From an uncultured Paracoccaceae bacterium (GTDB lineage: Bacteria; Pseudomonadota; Alphaproteobacteria; Rhodobacterales; Rhodobacteraceae), in NCBI GenBank assembly GCA_947488605.1, contig CANKZJ010000012.1, forward strand, positions 1-54,773: DNA of 54,773 nucleotides, written 5' to 3'. The position numbers and the translations under genes are program-made. The first letter of the stretch is position 1, and every line of letters starts with the position of its first letter. This document shows positions 41,132-49,505 of the stretch, piece after piece. The notes beneath the pieces are model-generated. The model ran no database searches. It had not been told where the DNA came from and saw only the letters and a program-made list of their open reading frames with translations.

Positions 41132-41443
41132 ATGAGAAAGGCAACACCCCGCGACCCTCGCATTGATGTGGTCGAAACGCTATCGCTGACGGAACTGACG
41201 ATGTTTTGCGATACCAACGCTGATTGGGTCGTGACCCTTGTCGAACACGGCGTCGTGGCACCGGTCACCCGCACAGCCCCTGAATGGGAATTTACCCCCA
41301 CCCACATCGCGCGCGCCCGCAAAGCCGCGCGTCTGATGCGTGATCTGGGTTTGAACGTGGCAGGCGTGGCCCTTGTGCTCGACCTGATCGAAGAACGCGA
41401 CGCGCTGGCGCGCAAGCTGGCAGTGATGGGCATGGCGGATTGA
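41132..41443 (+). CDS. cbpM: Chaperone modulator CbpM
   Basis: A 103-residue MerR-like helical protein: SLTELTMFCDTNADWVVTLVEHGVV and APEWEFTPTHIARARKAARLMRDLGLNVAGVALVLDLIEE match CbpM, which binds the J domain of CbpA and tunes its action. It is directly downstream of cbpA, and its stop codon overlaps box 13, so the next Usp gene has its own promoter inside the end of cbpM. Confidence 0.92.
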   Translation: MRKATPRDPRIDVVETLSLTELTMFCDTNADWVVTLVEHGVVAPVTRTAPEWEFTPTHIARARKAARLMRDLGLNVAGVALVLDLIEERDALARKLAVMGMAD

Positions 41444-41453
41444 TATTGGTCAA
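41440..41453. promoter_or_regulatory. FixK/FNR box 13
   Basis: TTGATATTGGTCAA overlapping the cbpM stop codon. TATCAC at 41476-41481 lies exactly 22 bp beyond, giving a start near 41488 ahead of the Usp ATG at 41509. Confidence 0.88.
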
Positions 41454-41508
41454 GTCCCGCCTTGCCCGCATGGTTTATCACCAAGAAGGAATAGGGAAGG
41501 ACTTCACC

Positions 41509-41943
41509 ATGTTTAAGAACATTACCGTTGCCGTAGATGGCTCCGATCACGCTTGGAAAGCGCTTACTGTGGCCTGTGATCTGGCCAAGCATTATGATGG
41601 CAAAATCCATCTGATCCATACACCAGAATTGAAATCAACGGGCCTTGCGGTTGGATCCGGTGCCGTTGAAATCCCCCCAACTGATGCGGAAATCGCCAAA
41701 GCAGGCGAGGTTGTAATGGCAGAGGCCGCAACGATTGCGCGCGATCTCGGGGTCGAACCGGCGAGCCAATTGGTCCGCAATGGCACACCCTCTGCCGAGG
41801 CCGTACGCACCGCGCAGGAAACAGATTCTGATCTTATTGTGACGGGTAGGCGGGGTGTCGGCGGAATACAAAGCCTTCTTTTGGGCAGCACCTCGCAAAA
41901 GATCGCACATGACGCGCCTTGTGCGTTTCTAACCGTGAAATAG
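41509..41943 (+). CDS. Single-domain universal stress protein
   Basis: A 144-residue UspA: NITVAVDGSDHAWKALTVA at the start and IVTGRRGVGGIQSLLLGSTS with G-x2-G-x9-G-S at the end, the ATP-binding signature, followed by PCAFLTVK. The ATG at 41509 follows GGGAAGGA; the longer frame to 41440 begins in the box itself. YbjQ gene follows after 19 bp and is likely cotranscribed. Confidence 0.93.
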   Translation: MFKNITVAVDGSDHAWKALTVACDLAKHYDGKIHLIHTPELKSTGLAVGSGAVEIPPTDAEIAKAGEVVMAEAATIARDLGVEPASQLVRNGTPSAEAVRTAQETDSDLIVTGRRGVGGIQSLLLGSTSQKIAHDAPCAFLTVK

Positions 41944-41962
41944 CCAGCGCGGGAGTCCGAAA

Positions 41963-42328
41963 ATGACAAATGATCTGGCAGACGAGGCCGTCATTGAGAC
42001 CCCGATCGTGATGACAACCGAGGCGCAAGACGGTCTTGCAGTGGCCACGCGCATTTCGGTCGTATCAGCGCAATGTGCCTTTGGCGCGCGTGTTTTCAAG
42101 GACGTCTTCGCCTCCGTCCAGGATATCACCGATGGCCGCGCAAAAGTGGTTGAGCAGACAATGCAGGATGGCGTGAAAGTGGTGATGCAAGATCTGAAAC
42201 ATCAAGCCATCGAATTGGGCGCGGATGCCGTTGTCGCGATCACCATGCAGTACACGCCAATCGGGTATGGATCATCAAATATGACATTGGTAAGCGGCAT
42301 GGGAACAGCCGTGAGATTGCGCGACTAG
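41963..42328 (+). CDS. YbjQ/DUF74 family protein
   Basis: A 121-residue protein of the YbjQ (DUF74, once called heavy-metal-binding) family, which forms pentamers: GARVFKDVFASVQDITDGRA is the core, followed by AIELGADAVVAITMQYTPIG. Function in the cell is unknown. The N-terminal 25 residues before the core are slightly longer than usual. Second gene after the Usp under box 13. Confidence 0.88.
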   Translation: MTNDLADEAVIETPIVMTTEAQDGLAVATRISVVSAQCAFGARVFKDVFASVQDITDGRAKVVEQTMQDGVKVVMQDLKHQAIELGADAVVAITMQYTPIGYGSSNMTLVSGMGTAVRLRD

Positions 42329-42339
42329 GCGACATAATC

Positions 42340-42675
42340 CTAGTGCAGCGCGACGTCAGACAGTGCGTTTATCACGACTATTCCCGCCATGATCAGCGTC
42401 AGTCCGGCCACGGCGGCAAGGTCCAGTCGCTGCCCAAAGATGACAACGCCAACAAGCGCCACCACGATGATACCAAGACCGGAGGCCAGAGCGTATGTGA
42501 TACCAAGCGGAATATACTGCAACGCCAGCGTCAGAAAGTAGAACGAGCCTCCTAACCCTACGATCACCAGCAGTGAGGGCCAGAATTTGGTGAACTGCGC
42601 GCTGGCGTTAAGTGCGGAGTACCCCACGGCCTCTGCGATGACAGATGCGATGAGATAGAGGTAATGTGTTGGCAA
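42340..42675 (-). CDS. Small multidrug resistance (SMR) family transporter
   Basis: A 111-residue protein with four helices. Glu14 in IASVIAEAVGYSAL is the proton/drug-coupling residue of EmrE; PLGITYALASGLGIIVVALVG is helix 3 with the GxG dimer motif, followed by IFGQRLDLAAVAGLTLIMAGIVVIN. It exports cationic drugs or guanidinium-like compounds in exchange for protons. AAGGAG precedes the ATG. Divergent from the LytTR regulator, which may control it; no FixK box. Confidence 0.9.
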   Translation of the reverse strand: MPTHYLYLIASVIAEAVGYSALNASAQFTKFWPSLLVIVGLGGSFYFLTLALQYIPLGITYALASGLGIIVVALVGVVIFGQRLDLAAVAGLTLIMAGIVVINALSDVALH

Positions 42676-42688
42676 TCTGATCTCCTTA

Positions 42689-42721
42689 AGCTTTTAGGCG
42701 GTTTGTTTGCCTGCTAAAGCT
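42689..42721. promoter_or_regulatory. Imperfect inverted repeat between SMR and LytTR genes
   Basis: AGCTTTTAGGC (42689-42699) and GCCTGCTAAAGCT (42709-42721) form an imperfect inverted repeat in the 83-bp divergent region, the best candidate for a local operator. LytTR proteins more often bind direct repeats, so this is tentative. Confidence 0.35.
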
Positions 42722-42758
42722 ATGAGAAAGCGAAAGAAACCGGTTTGGCGTCAACGAC

Positions 42759-43538
42759 ATGACAAAGGTCGCGAACAACACCATCATCGCAGAAACCGTA
42801 GCCGAAGCGCGGGTTATGGCAGGCAGCAAAAGCTTCTGGGTCGTGCTGTTGGGTGCAAGCCTCCTGATCGGCCTCACCGGCCCATTTGGCACTTTTGATG
42901 CCTTGGCGATGCCAGAGCGGACCATTTATTGGCTTTTCGTCGTCACAACCACCTTTTGGCTGGGCTACCTGTTATCCTTCGCGGTGGCGACTTATGCAGA
43001 AGGCTATGACATTAGCCCGGTCATCAGCATCGGGATCGGCGCAGCTGCTGCAAGTCCACTGTTGGCGGCGTGGTTGGCGGGCCTTCATGTGGTGGTTTTC
43101 GCCACACCTTTCTGGACCGACGCGTTACACCTTTTGCCTTATGTGGCGGTGATTACCGTCGCTGTCGCAGCAGGAACCGAGGCCCTTGCCATACGCGAGA
43201 TTGGCCCCGCGTCACACGCAACACCAACATCGAAACCTGCATGGCTTGACCAATTGCCCGCTCATCTGGGCCGCGATCTGATCTTGCTGCATGCGCAGGA
43301 TCATTATGTCAGGGCCCAGACAGAACTTGGCGAAACGCTTATCCGAATAAGATTTCAGGATGCGGTCGATGATCTGGGTGACTACGGTGTGCGGTTGCAC
43401 AGATCATGGTGGGTCGCGCGCGATGCGATCAAGGCTTATCGGTACCGCAATGGCGCACCAATCGTTGTTTTGCAAAACGGGCTTGAGCTTCCGGTCGGGC
43501 GCACATACCGCCGCGCGGTCAGGCAGGCACTTGGATGA
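42759..43538 (+). CDS. Membrane-bound LytTR domain regulator
   Basis: A 259-residue protein: four hydrophobic helices in residues 25-145 (FWVVLLGASLLIGLTG and later), then a LytTR DNA-binding domain (about 160-259) with HLGRDLILLHAQDHYVRAQT, LIRIRFQDAVDDL and LHRSWWVARDAI, ending NGLELPVGRTYRRAV. It binds DNA while anchored in the membrane and senses an unknown signal. It sits divergent from the SMR gene, and DUF2238 is convergent 20 bp downstream. Confidence 0.9.
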   Translation: MTKVANNTIIAETVAEARVMAGSKSFWVVLLGASLLIGLTGPFGTFDALAMPERTIYWLFVVTTTFWLGYLLSFAVATYAEGYDISPVISIGIGAAAASPLLAAWLAGLHVVVFATPFWTDALHLLPYVAVITVAVAAGTEALAIREIGPASHATPTSKPAWLDQLPAHLGRDLILLHAQDHYVRAQTELGETLIRIRFQDAVDDLGDYGVRLHRSWWVARDAIKAYRYRNGAPIVVLQNGLELPVGRTYRRAVRQALG

Positions 43539-43558
43539 CTTTCACAGCGACATCACCC

Positions 43559-44194
43559 TCACTTTAACTTACGAAACAGCCGCTTGTTCAGCGTCACGAA
43601 GCGGTCAATCGGCCATGTCCAGAACGACCGGTCCTTGGCCCGCAGATAGACATAGCCCAGCCAACTGGCGAACCCAGCGCCGATCACATCGACGATCAGG
43701 TCTTCCATCGTGTCTTGCAGGCCTGATTTCTGCATGTTCAGCCCGAACCACTGATCCATTGCAAACTCGAAGATCTCCCAGCAGGCCCCGACCGTGACGG
43801 CCAGCCCGAACGCCATCAGACACATCGCCCAAGGCGGGGCGGCAAACCTGTCGCCTTCAAACATCATCAGCACGAAAACAAACCCGACAAGTCCGAACCC
43901 AATAGCCGAAGACCCGTGCAAGGCGATGTCCCACCACCAGACCCGTTCGTAAAAATCAAAGGCTTCGCCCATGAAGATCGAGCCGACGACAAACAGGGTC
44001 ACGGCTGCTACAAACGGGACGGGCAAGGTGATCCCGAACCGGTCGGCAAGAAACAGCGGCGCCAGCGCCAAACCCAGCGTTGCAAGAGCCACAAACGTCA
44101 TGGGCCAGCGCCCCTCGAACGCAGACGCAATCGCTGACAGCACCAGCAGTGCCCAGATACCGTAGACGAAATATGTTTGTTGGCGGATTTGCAC
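43559..44194 (-). CDS. DUF2238 (YjdF-like) membrane protein
   Basis: A 211-residue protein with about six helices; WWWDIALHGSSAIGFGLVGF, CWEIFEFAMDQWFGLNMQKSG and DTMEDLIVDVIGAGFASWLGY match the DUF2238/YjdF family, where conserved His, Glu and Asp residues line the membrane. Function unknown. It has no FixK box and forms part of the box-free stretch at 42.3-45.5 kb. Confidence 0.83.
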   Translation of the reverse strand: MQIRQQTYFVYGIWALLVLSAIASAFEGRWPMTFVALATLGLALAPLFLADRFGITLPVPFVAAVTLFVVGSIFMGEAFDFYERVWWWDIALHGSSAIGFGLVGFVFVLMMFEGDRFAAPPWAMCLMAFGLAVTVGACWEIFEFAMDQWFGLNMQKSGLQDTMEDLIVDVIGAGFASWLGYVYLRAKDRSFWTWPIDRFVTLNKRLFRKLK

Positions 44195-44240
44195 GGGTAC
44201 CCCCCTTTAGCCCCTGTTTTTCAAGGCGTCTGATACCTAT

Positions 44241-44942
44241 ATGCCTATGATGCGACATGCCTTCAAGGACCGGCCACGCCGGATTGCAAGTTACAACATT
44301 CGCAAGGCGCGCGGCCTTGACGGGCGGCGCGATCCCGGACGCATCATTGATGTGCTTAACGGGTTGGACGCGGATGTGATCGTGCTGCAAGAGGCGGACC
44401 GCCGGATGGGGGATCGCCCTGCCGCAGTGCCCAAAGACCTGATTGCGCGGGCCACTGATTTCGATCTTGTGCCACTGGCCGGTAATGACGTCAGCCTTGG
44501 CTGGCACGGAAATGCGATGCTGGTGCGCCGCGGGGTCGGCGTGGCCAGCCACACACAGATCACCTTGCCGGGGGCGGAACCGCGCGGTGCCGTTGCGGTG
44601 ACGCTGGATGATGGATTGACCGTTGTAGGTGTGCATCTGGGCCTGCTGCGCAGTTCGCGGCGCAGGCAGTTGCACGCGATTGCCACCCATGTCGGACCAC
44701 CCGAAACCACGGTCGTGATCGGCGATATGAATGAATGGGCGCAAAGACGTGGATTGGAAGCCTTGCAAGGCGGCTTTGCCCTGCACAGCCCCGGTCACAG
44801 CTTTCATGCGGCCCGTCCGGTTGCAGCACTTGATCGGGTGGCGCTATCGCACGATCTGGCGCTGGGGGATGCCGGTGTGGACGAGGGGCCTTTGGCGCGG
44901 CGCGCGTCGGATCATTTACCGATCTGGGCGGACGTGGGGTAG
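44241..44942 (+). CDS. Endonuclease/exonuclease/phosphatase family protein
   Basis: A 233-residue EEP-fold hydrolase: RIASYNIRKARGLDGRRD (Asn), DVIVLQEADRRMGD (metal Glu), VVGVHLGLL, VVIGDMNEW (Asp/Asn) and SDHLPIWADV (catalytic His). It may cut DNA, phosphoinositides or other phosphodiesters; the family cannot be narrowed. Without a signal peptide it should be cytoplasmic. ATG 44241 or 44250. Convergent with the SRPBCC gene. Confidence 0.85.
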   Translation: MPMMRHAFKDRPRRIASYNIRKARGLDGRRDPGRIIDVLNGLDADVIVLQEADRRMGDRPAAVPKDLIARATDFDLVPLAGNDVSLGWHGNAMLVRRGVGVASHTQITLPGAEPRGAVAVTLDDGLTVVGVHLGLLRSSRRRQLHAIATHVGPPETTVVIGDMNEWAQRRGLEALQGGFALHSPGHSFHAARPVAALDRVALSHDLALGDAGVDEGPLARRASDHLPIWADVG

Positions 44943-44965
44943 GGGCGGTTTTTGCCGCGCCAAAG

Positions 44966-45451
44966 TCAGGACAGCGCGGCAAGGTCGTACTGAAAGCCCG
45001 CTTCCACAAGCTTGTGCCAGCGTCTTTGCCGGTGAGAATAGAACCGCTTTGCAAAGGCCGCGACAATGGGTGTCGCAATGCCCGCATCAATCTCTATGCG
45101 ATCTGTGTAGCGTGTGCCGTCACCCTGCGGCGTTACGCAAATCAAGTGATCCCAACGCTTTGCCATAGCGCCATACCCGTTGTCTCTCAGACGCTTTGAT
45201 GTGCCTTGTGTCGCTGGTCGCGAAATGCTGACGGTCTGCTGTCCCAATGGCACAATGCCATACCAGCTAAGACTGAAGACATAATCGCCGTCCGCCCAAA
45301 GATCGGGAAGTGTGACCGGATCAACGGGTTTGAAACGCAAAACCGGATGCGCCACGAACATAAGAAGCCGCGGCTTGTTCAGCTCGTTCCAGACCTGTGC
45401 AGCAGGCGCATTCAGATAGGTACTGAGTTCGACGGTCCGCATGGTGGGCAT
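44966..45451 (-). CDS. SRPBCC (START-like) family protein
   Basis: A 161-residue protein with a helix-grip fold outline: VELSTYLNAPAAQVWNELNK at the N-terminus, YVFSLSWYGIVPLGQQTVSI, GTRYTDRIEIDAG and a long C-terminal helix IVAAFAKRFYSHRQRRWHKLV. Such proteins bind hydrophobic ligands or lipids. No specific ligand is evident. No FixK box upstream. Confidence 0.8.
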   Translation of the reverse strand: MPTMRTVELSTYLNAPAAQVWNELNKPRLLMFVAHPVLRFKPVDPVTLPDLWADGDYVFSLSWYGIVPLGQQTVSISRPATQGTSKRLRDNGYGAMAKRWDHLICVTPQGDGTRYTDRIEIDAGIATPIVAAFAKRFYSHRQRRWHKLVEAGFQYDLAALS

Positions 45452-45511
45452 ATTTAATACAAGACCTGTTTTACTAGCATAGCTTGGTCTTCTGGCGTGC
45501 GATCCATCCCC

Positions 45512-46351
45512 TTATTTCGAGAACAGCACAGGCAGTTTTGCATCGTTCAACAGCGCGCGTGTCGCTGCACCGATCACGAAATCATAGGCGCGTGAATGCC
45601 CGAATGCCCCGGTGGCCAGCATATCTGCCCCCATTTCAAACGCTTCGTGGTTCAGAACGTCGCTGACTTTTTCGCCGTCTTTATCACGGTGCACGATTTC
45701 AACATGCAGGCCGTGGCGTGCGAGGGCCATCGCCAGATCATTGGCTGCGTGATCGGCCAGCGTGTTGCTGGGCGGCTTACCGACGCGCACAACCCGGACG
45801 CCAGCTTCAGTGCTTGCCACGTTGATCAGGTCATGCATAGCGCGCGTGGCCTCGCGTGTGTCGCTCCAGCCCAGGACGATATTTTCGCCCAGCTTATCAC
45901 CGTCATAGTCGTGGGGGACCACCATCACGGGCCGTCCGCATTCTTTGATGACACGCTCTTGCAGGTTGTTGACTGACGGGCGGTCTTCGCCATCGTCCTC
46001 CTGCGCCATCATCACCAGATCGACGCTGCGCGCTGACGCCACGATGGTATCTGCCAACAGGCCATTCTCGCTGCTGATCTTGCGCCATTCGCTTGGAAAA
46101 TCCTCGGACCTGGTATGTTCGTCAAAGATCGCTTTGATCTCTTTGGCATGGGCCTGCTGACTTGCGATAAAGCCCTTAAAGCTGACCTCGGGGACATGCA
46201 CGGCGATGCCGGGATACATCACCAGCGATTCCGTCACAAAAAGCCCGATCACATGCGCGTTGTCGCGCCGTGCCAGAAGTGCCGCGGTTTTCAGTAAGGG
46301 TGCTGCAGATTTCGTGCCGGTCAGGCAAACAAGAATGGTGCGTAGGGTCAT
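45512..46351 (-). CDS. Tandem universal stress protein (UspA domains)
   Basis: A 279-residue double Usp: first unit starts TLRTILVCLTGTKSAAPLLK, the second ENIVLGWSDTREATRAMHDL and ends with MLATGAFGHSRAYDFVIGAATR, with the G-x2-G type nucleotide loop partly replaced by GHSRAYDFVIGAATR, as in non-ATP or altered Usp proteins. It is 55 bp downstream of hsp20 on the same strand and probably shares the box 14 promoter. Third Usp gene on the plasmid. Confidence 0.9.
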   Translation of the reverse strand: MTLRTILVCLTGTKSAAPLLKTAALLARRDNAHVIGLFVTESLVMYPGIAVHVPEVSFKGFIASQQAHAKEIKAIFDEHTRSEDFPSEWRKISSENGLLADTIVASARSVDLVMMAQEDDGEDRPSVNNLQERVIKECGRPVMVVPHDYDGDKLGENIVLGWSDTREATRAMHDLINVASTEAGVRVVRVGKPPSNTLADHAANDLAMALARHGLHVEIVHRDKDGEKVSDVLNHEAFEMGADMLATGAFGHSRAYDFVIGAATRALLNDAKLPVLFSK

Positions 46352-46406
46352 ATCGGGTCCTCCAATTGTGCCACGGCGCCCGACGACCCGCCGGACGCCG
46401 CATGTC

Positions 46407-46892
46407 CTATTTGGCTTTGATCGCGATTTTACGGTTGGGCGTCTTGGCCTCGTCGGGTTTCGGGATCGTGACCTTCAGCACCCCATCAACAAAATGCCCG
46501 TCGATGGCATCATCTGCGGGTGTGAACCCCAATGGGATCTGACGGTGAAAGCTGCCGTAGCTGCGCTCGGTCATGTGATAGTTTTTGTCGTCCTTGGTCC
46601 GTTCATCTGACTTTTCGCCTTTGATGATCAACACATCACCGTTCAGCGACACATCCAGATCGTCGGCGTCAACACCGGGAATATCAGCAGTAATTTCGAC
46701 AGCATCCTCGGTTTCGGCCAGATCAATGGCAGGCAGGACGCCACCCGCAAACCCAAGACGGGGCAACGCGCTGGCGACGGGTGGATAGCCGCGAAAACGG
46801 TCAAAAAGCTGCTCCATCTCTTGTTGAAGCTGCTCAAAGAAAGGTTGCGGCTCGGATCCCTTAGAGGGCGCGGGGGGGAGGTTTGTTTGCAT
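46407..46892 (-). CDS. Small heat shock protein (Hsp20/alpha-crystallin)
   Basis: A 161-residue Hsp20: N-terminal arm, alpha-crystallin domain from about residue 55 (IDLAETEDAVEITADIPGVD, then DVSLNGDVLIIKGEK, SYGSFHRQIPLGF, HFVDGVLKVTIPKPDE) and a short C-terminal IKAK extension instead of the usual I-x-I/V. It holds unfolding proteins for refolding by DnaK/CbpA. The ATG at 46892 is the start; the longer frame to 46976 runs over box 14. TACACG lies exactly 22 bp beyond the box. Confidence 0.93.
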   Translation of the reverse strand: MQTNLPPAPSKGSEPQPFFEQLQQEMEQLFDRFRGYPPVASALPRLGFAGGVLPAIDLAETEDAVEITADIPGVDADDLDVSLNGDVLIIKGEKSDERTKDDKNYHMTERSYGSFHRQIPLGFTPADDAIDGHFVDGVLKVTIPKPDEAKTPNRKIAIKAK

Positions 46893-46969
46893 ATCAAGTC
46901 TCCATTTTTTCGTGTGGGGGCGCATCCGTGCGCCTGACCTTCGTGTAGCGCGCAAAGCCGGACCGGGTT

Positions 46970-46983
46970 TTGACATTGCTCAA
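46970..46983. promoter_or_regulatory. FixK/FNR box 14
   Basis: TTGACATTGCTCAA between hsp20 (start 46892) and the bactofilin-like gene (start 47045). TACACG at 46947-46942 is exactly 22 bp beyond towards hsp20; TACCAA is 21 bp beyond towards the other gene. Confidence 0.88.
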
Positions 46984-47044
46984 TCCCGATAACGCCGCAC
47001 GCCTTACCAAGGGCCGCGATGACTGATGAGCAAAGGACATTGAT

Positions 47045-48229
47045 ATGAGACATTTCCTGATAGCCTCCATTGCCAGCCTGATCCTTGCGGGACCGGGACT
47101 GGCCCAAGACGTAAGCCGCGTGCATGGCGGCGATACCTATACCGCCGGCGAGGCCGTGACCGAGACCCTATCTGCCACTGGCGATGTTTTCGCCGCAGGC
47201 AGCGTGATCACCACGTCTGGTAGCACCAGCGGCGATATCCATGCCGCAGGCTATGACGTGAACATCAGCACCAACACCGGCGGCGATCTTTATGCCGCAG
47301 GCAGTTCTGTGACCATCAGCGCGCCTGTGGGCGAAGACATCACCGCCGCCGGGTTCAGCGTGCGCAGCACTGCGGCGGCCCCGGCTGAGGGCAATTTACG
47401 CTTCTTTGGCCGCAGCCTGACGATCGAGGGGCCGATTTCGGGGGCACTGACCGCTTTTGGCGGCACCGTCCATCTGAACGCGCCCGTATCAGGTGACGCA
47501 TGGATCGTGGCCGAGACCATCACATATGGCCCCGAGGCGCGCATTGACGGCGCGCTGACCTTGTCCACCGAGGACGCGACATCAGTGCCCGAGCGCGTGA
47601 TCCCCGCCGCGCGCATTACCGTCGAGGAATGGGACGCGCGCGAGATGTACCGCGAATTTGACCGCAACTGGGACGCCGTTGATATGCCGATGCTGCCTGC
47701 ATGGCTGTCGTTGTTTTCAGCTTTCCTGATCTCTGCGATCTTCTTGCTGCTGCTGGCTGCGATTTTCCTGACTTTCGCAGAAAAGCGGGTCGAAAAGATG
47801 CGCAGGCGTGTCAGCCGCCAACCGTTGCAGACCTTCCTGCTTGGGGTGATCGGGCTGTCCGCTTTGTTTGGGCTGGTGCCAATCACCGCCCTGACGATGA
47901 TCGGCCTGCCGTTTGTGCCGTTCGCGTTGCTGGCAATCCTGGTGGTCTGGACATTGGGCTATTTGTTGGCCGCTTACGGCGTAGCACGGCGCGTGATGTT
48001 CGCCTTTAACGGGGTCGAGGACCCATCGTTGTTGATGAAACTGGTCACAGTTGCGCTGGCGATCACTGCCGTGGCGATCCTGAACTTCATCCCGTTTATC
48101 GGATGGGTCGTGAACTATACGCTGGTGCTACTGGGTGTGGGTGCCATGACCGCAGGGCTGCTGTCGATCTGGATCCCGGACCCTGATCCCGCACTTGAGC
48201 TTGATATGCAGACCCCGACTGACGACTAA
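47045..48229 (+). CDS. Secreted bactofilin-like beta-helix protein with C-terminal membrane helices
   Basis: A 394-residue protein. Signal peptide FLIASIASLILAGPGLAQD; residues about 30-180 are a repeated beta-helix (GDVFAAGSVITTSG, GDIHAAGYDVNIST, GDLYAAGSSVTISA, then GEDITAAGFSV), like polymer-forming bactofilins but exported; then a soluble linker, four helices from about residue 218 to 375 (ALPAWLSLFSAFLISAIF and later) and a short acidic tail. Canonical bactofilins are cytoplasmic, so this probably forms a periplasmic beta-helix anchored to the inner membrane. Its role is unknown; it shares box 14 with hsp20. Confidence 0.8.
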   Translation: MRHFLIASIASLILAGPGLAQDVSRVHGGDTYTAGEAVTETLSATGDVFAAGSVITTSGSTSGDIHAAGYDVNISTNTGGDLYAAGSSVTISAPVGEDITAAGFSVRSTAAAPAEGNLRFFGRSLTIEGPISGALTAFGGTVHLNAPVSGDAWIVAETITYGPEARIDGALTLSTEDATSVPERVIPAARITVEEWDAREMYREFDRNWDAVDMPMLPAWLSLFSAFLISAIFLLLLAAIFLTFAEKRVEKMRRRVSRQPLQTFLLGVIGLSALFGLVPITALTMIGLPFVPFALLAILVVWTLGYLLAAYGVARRVMFAFNGVEDPSLLMKLVTVALAITAVAILNFIPFIGWVVNYTLVLLGVGAMTAGLLSIWIPDPDPALELDMQTPTDD

Positions 48230-48258
48230 ACGGGCTTTCGCATGATGGGTGCGGATCG

Positions 48259-49140
48259 TCACCCGTCATGCATGGCATCACCGCGCAACGGGTTGAATGC
48301 ATCGCGCAGTGTGGTGACCATCGCATCAATCGCGGGCGAGGACCCTGCGGGATTGCGGCGCAACACCACGCGGGCGTTGTCGATGGTGAAAAATCCGTCT
48401 TCATCCGTCAGTTCCCGACAGCCCTGCGGAATGGAACTGCGCGCCAAAGGTGCGACCGCAATACCATTGACGACCGCAGAGCGCATGCTGGCCGAGGTGT
48501 CGCATTCGAACGCGGGATGATAAGATATGCCGATCTGGTCGAGCGAATGCAGGGCGTAGTCGCGACACCAGTCAGAACTGAAATAAATCGAGATCGGCAA
48601 AGGCCTGCGCAAATGCTGGGCATGGGCTATGGACGTGACCCAGACGGTTGGATCGACGGCCAAAACTTCGGCTTCTTCCGCGCTATAGCCTTCGTAAATG
48701 ACTGCCAGATCAATTTTGTCGGCGTTCAGCGCAGCAAGCTGTGGCGCGCTGAAGTCGCAACGAATGGTGACTTGCGTATCAGGGTGGCGGTGCGAAAATG
48801 ATGCAAGGACGGACGGCAGGATACTTTGCACATATTCATCAGGTATGCCGACACGCACGGGGCCGGATAACGGCTTTTCGCGCAACGTCGTTGCTGCCTC
48901 GTCCAGCAAGCCAACGACACGCTGCGCATAGGGCAAAAGCTGCTTGCCGCGCTCCGTCAGGCTGACGCCACGTGGTTCACGGACAAAAATGCTTTGACCA
49001 AGGCTTTCTTCAAGCTTGCGAATTTGCATTGAAATGGCCGATTGCGTGCGCCCCAACTGCGCCGCAGCACGGGTCACGGACCCGGTATCAACCACCGCCA
49101 GAAAGCCGCGCATCAGATCGCTATCAAGTGGTGGCAGCAT
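48259..49140 (-). CDS. LysR family transcriptional regulator
   Basis: A 293-residue LysR protein: N-terminal helix-turn-helix (DLMRGFLAVVDTGSVTRAAAQ, LGRTQSAISMQIRKLEESLG) and a periplasmic-binding-like effector domain (GPVRVGIPDEYVQSILPSVL). ATG 49140 is preferred, a GTG at 49149 is in frame upstream. The usual LysR target is a divergent gene: here DUF1127, with box 15 between. The inducer is unknown. Confidence 0.9.
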   Translation of the reverse strand: MLPPLDSDLMRGFLAVVDTGSVTRAAAQLGRTQSAISMQIRKLEESLGQSIFVREPRGVSLTERGKQLLPYAQRVVGLLDEAATTLREKPLSGPVRVGIPDEYVQSILPSVLASFSHRHPDTQVTIRCDFSAPQLAALNADKIDLAVIYEGYSAEEAEVLAVDPTVWVTSIAHAQHLRRPLPISIYFSSDWCRDYALHSLDQIGISYHPAFECDTSASMRSAVVNGIAVAPLARSSIPQGCRELTDEDGFFTIDNARVVLRRNPAGSSPAIDAMVTTLRDAFNPLRGDAMHDG

Positions 49141-49188
49141 GGTTATCACCCATCAATTTTGTGCATACCAAGCATCATTACTATTTGT

Positions 49189-49202
49189 TTGAATGATGTC
49201 AA
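49189..49202. promoter_or_regulatory. FixK/FNR box 15
   Basis: TTGAATGATGTCAA between the LysR gene and the DUF1127 gene. Towards LysR, TATGCA lies 21 bp beyond; towards DUF1127, TAACGA is 20 bp beyond. It could overlap a LysR site as well. Confidence 0.72.
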
Positions 49203-49247
49203 GCAATCGCCGATGCCTATCCTAACGATTGGAAAGGCAGGTCGAAA

Positions 49248-49400
49248 ATGCTGAAGAAATTCCTGAAACGCCGGTGGGCTTTGCACCAACAACGGCGGGC
49301 GATGGGTTGGATGCTTAAGCGCAAGGATGACCGGTGGCTGAAAGATATCGGGCTGACGCGCAACGACGTGCGGCATCTGCTGGAAGATTGGGACGACTAG
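49248..49400 (+). CDS. DUF1127 small protein (YjiS-like)
   Basis: A 50-residue basic protein with the DUF1127 core DRWLKDIGLTRNDVRHLLED at its C-terminus. Small DUF1127 proteins of alphaproteobacteria affect phosphate/carbon use, RNA turnover or stress survival. AAAGGCAGG precedes the ATG. Divergent from LysR, with box 15 in the gap; the intrinsic terminator of the fixK-like gene lies just beyond its stop. Confidence 0.87.
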   Translation: MLKKFLKRRWALHQQRRAMGWMLKRKDDRWLKDIGLTRNDVRHLLEDWDD

Positions 49401-49446
49401 ATGGATGGCATCGCCAAAACCTCAACCGTTCCCCCATGTTTCGCGC

Positions 49447-49490
49447 AAAAAAGCCGAGGCGCTTGTGCGTTTTGCAAAAGCAGCCTCGGC
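49447..49490 (-). terminator. Intrinsic terminator of the fixK-like gene
   Basis: On the minus strand, GCCGAGGC ... GCCTCGGC (49490-49483 and 49460-49453) with an inner TTTTGCAAAA arm, followed by TTTTTT (49452-49447). It starts 16 bp past the fixK-like stop codon. Confidence 0.8.
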
Positions 49491-49505
49491 AGTCAGGGGA
49501 ACAAT

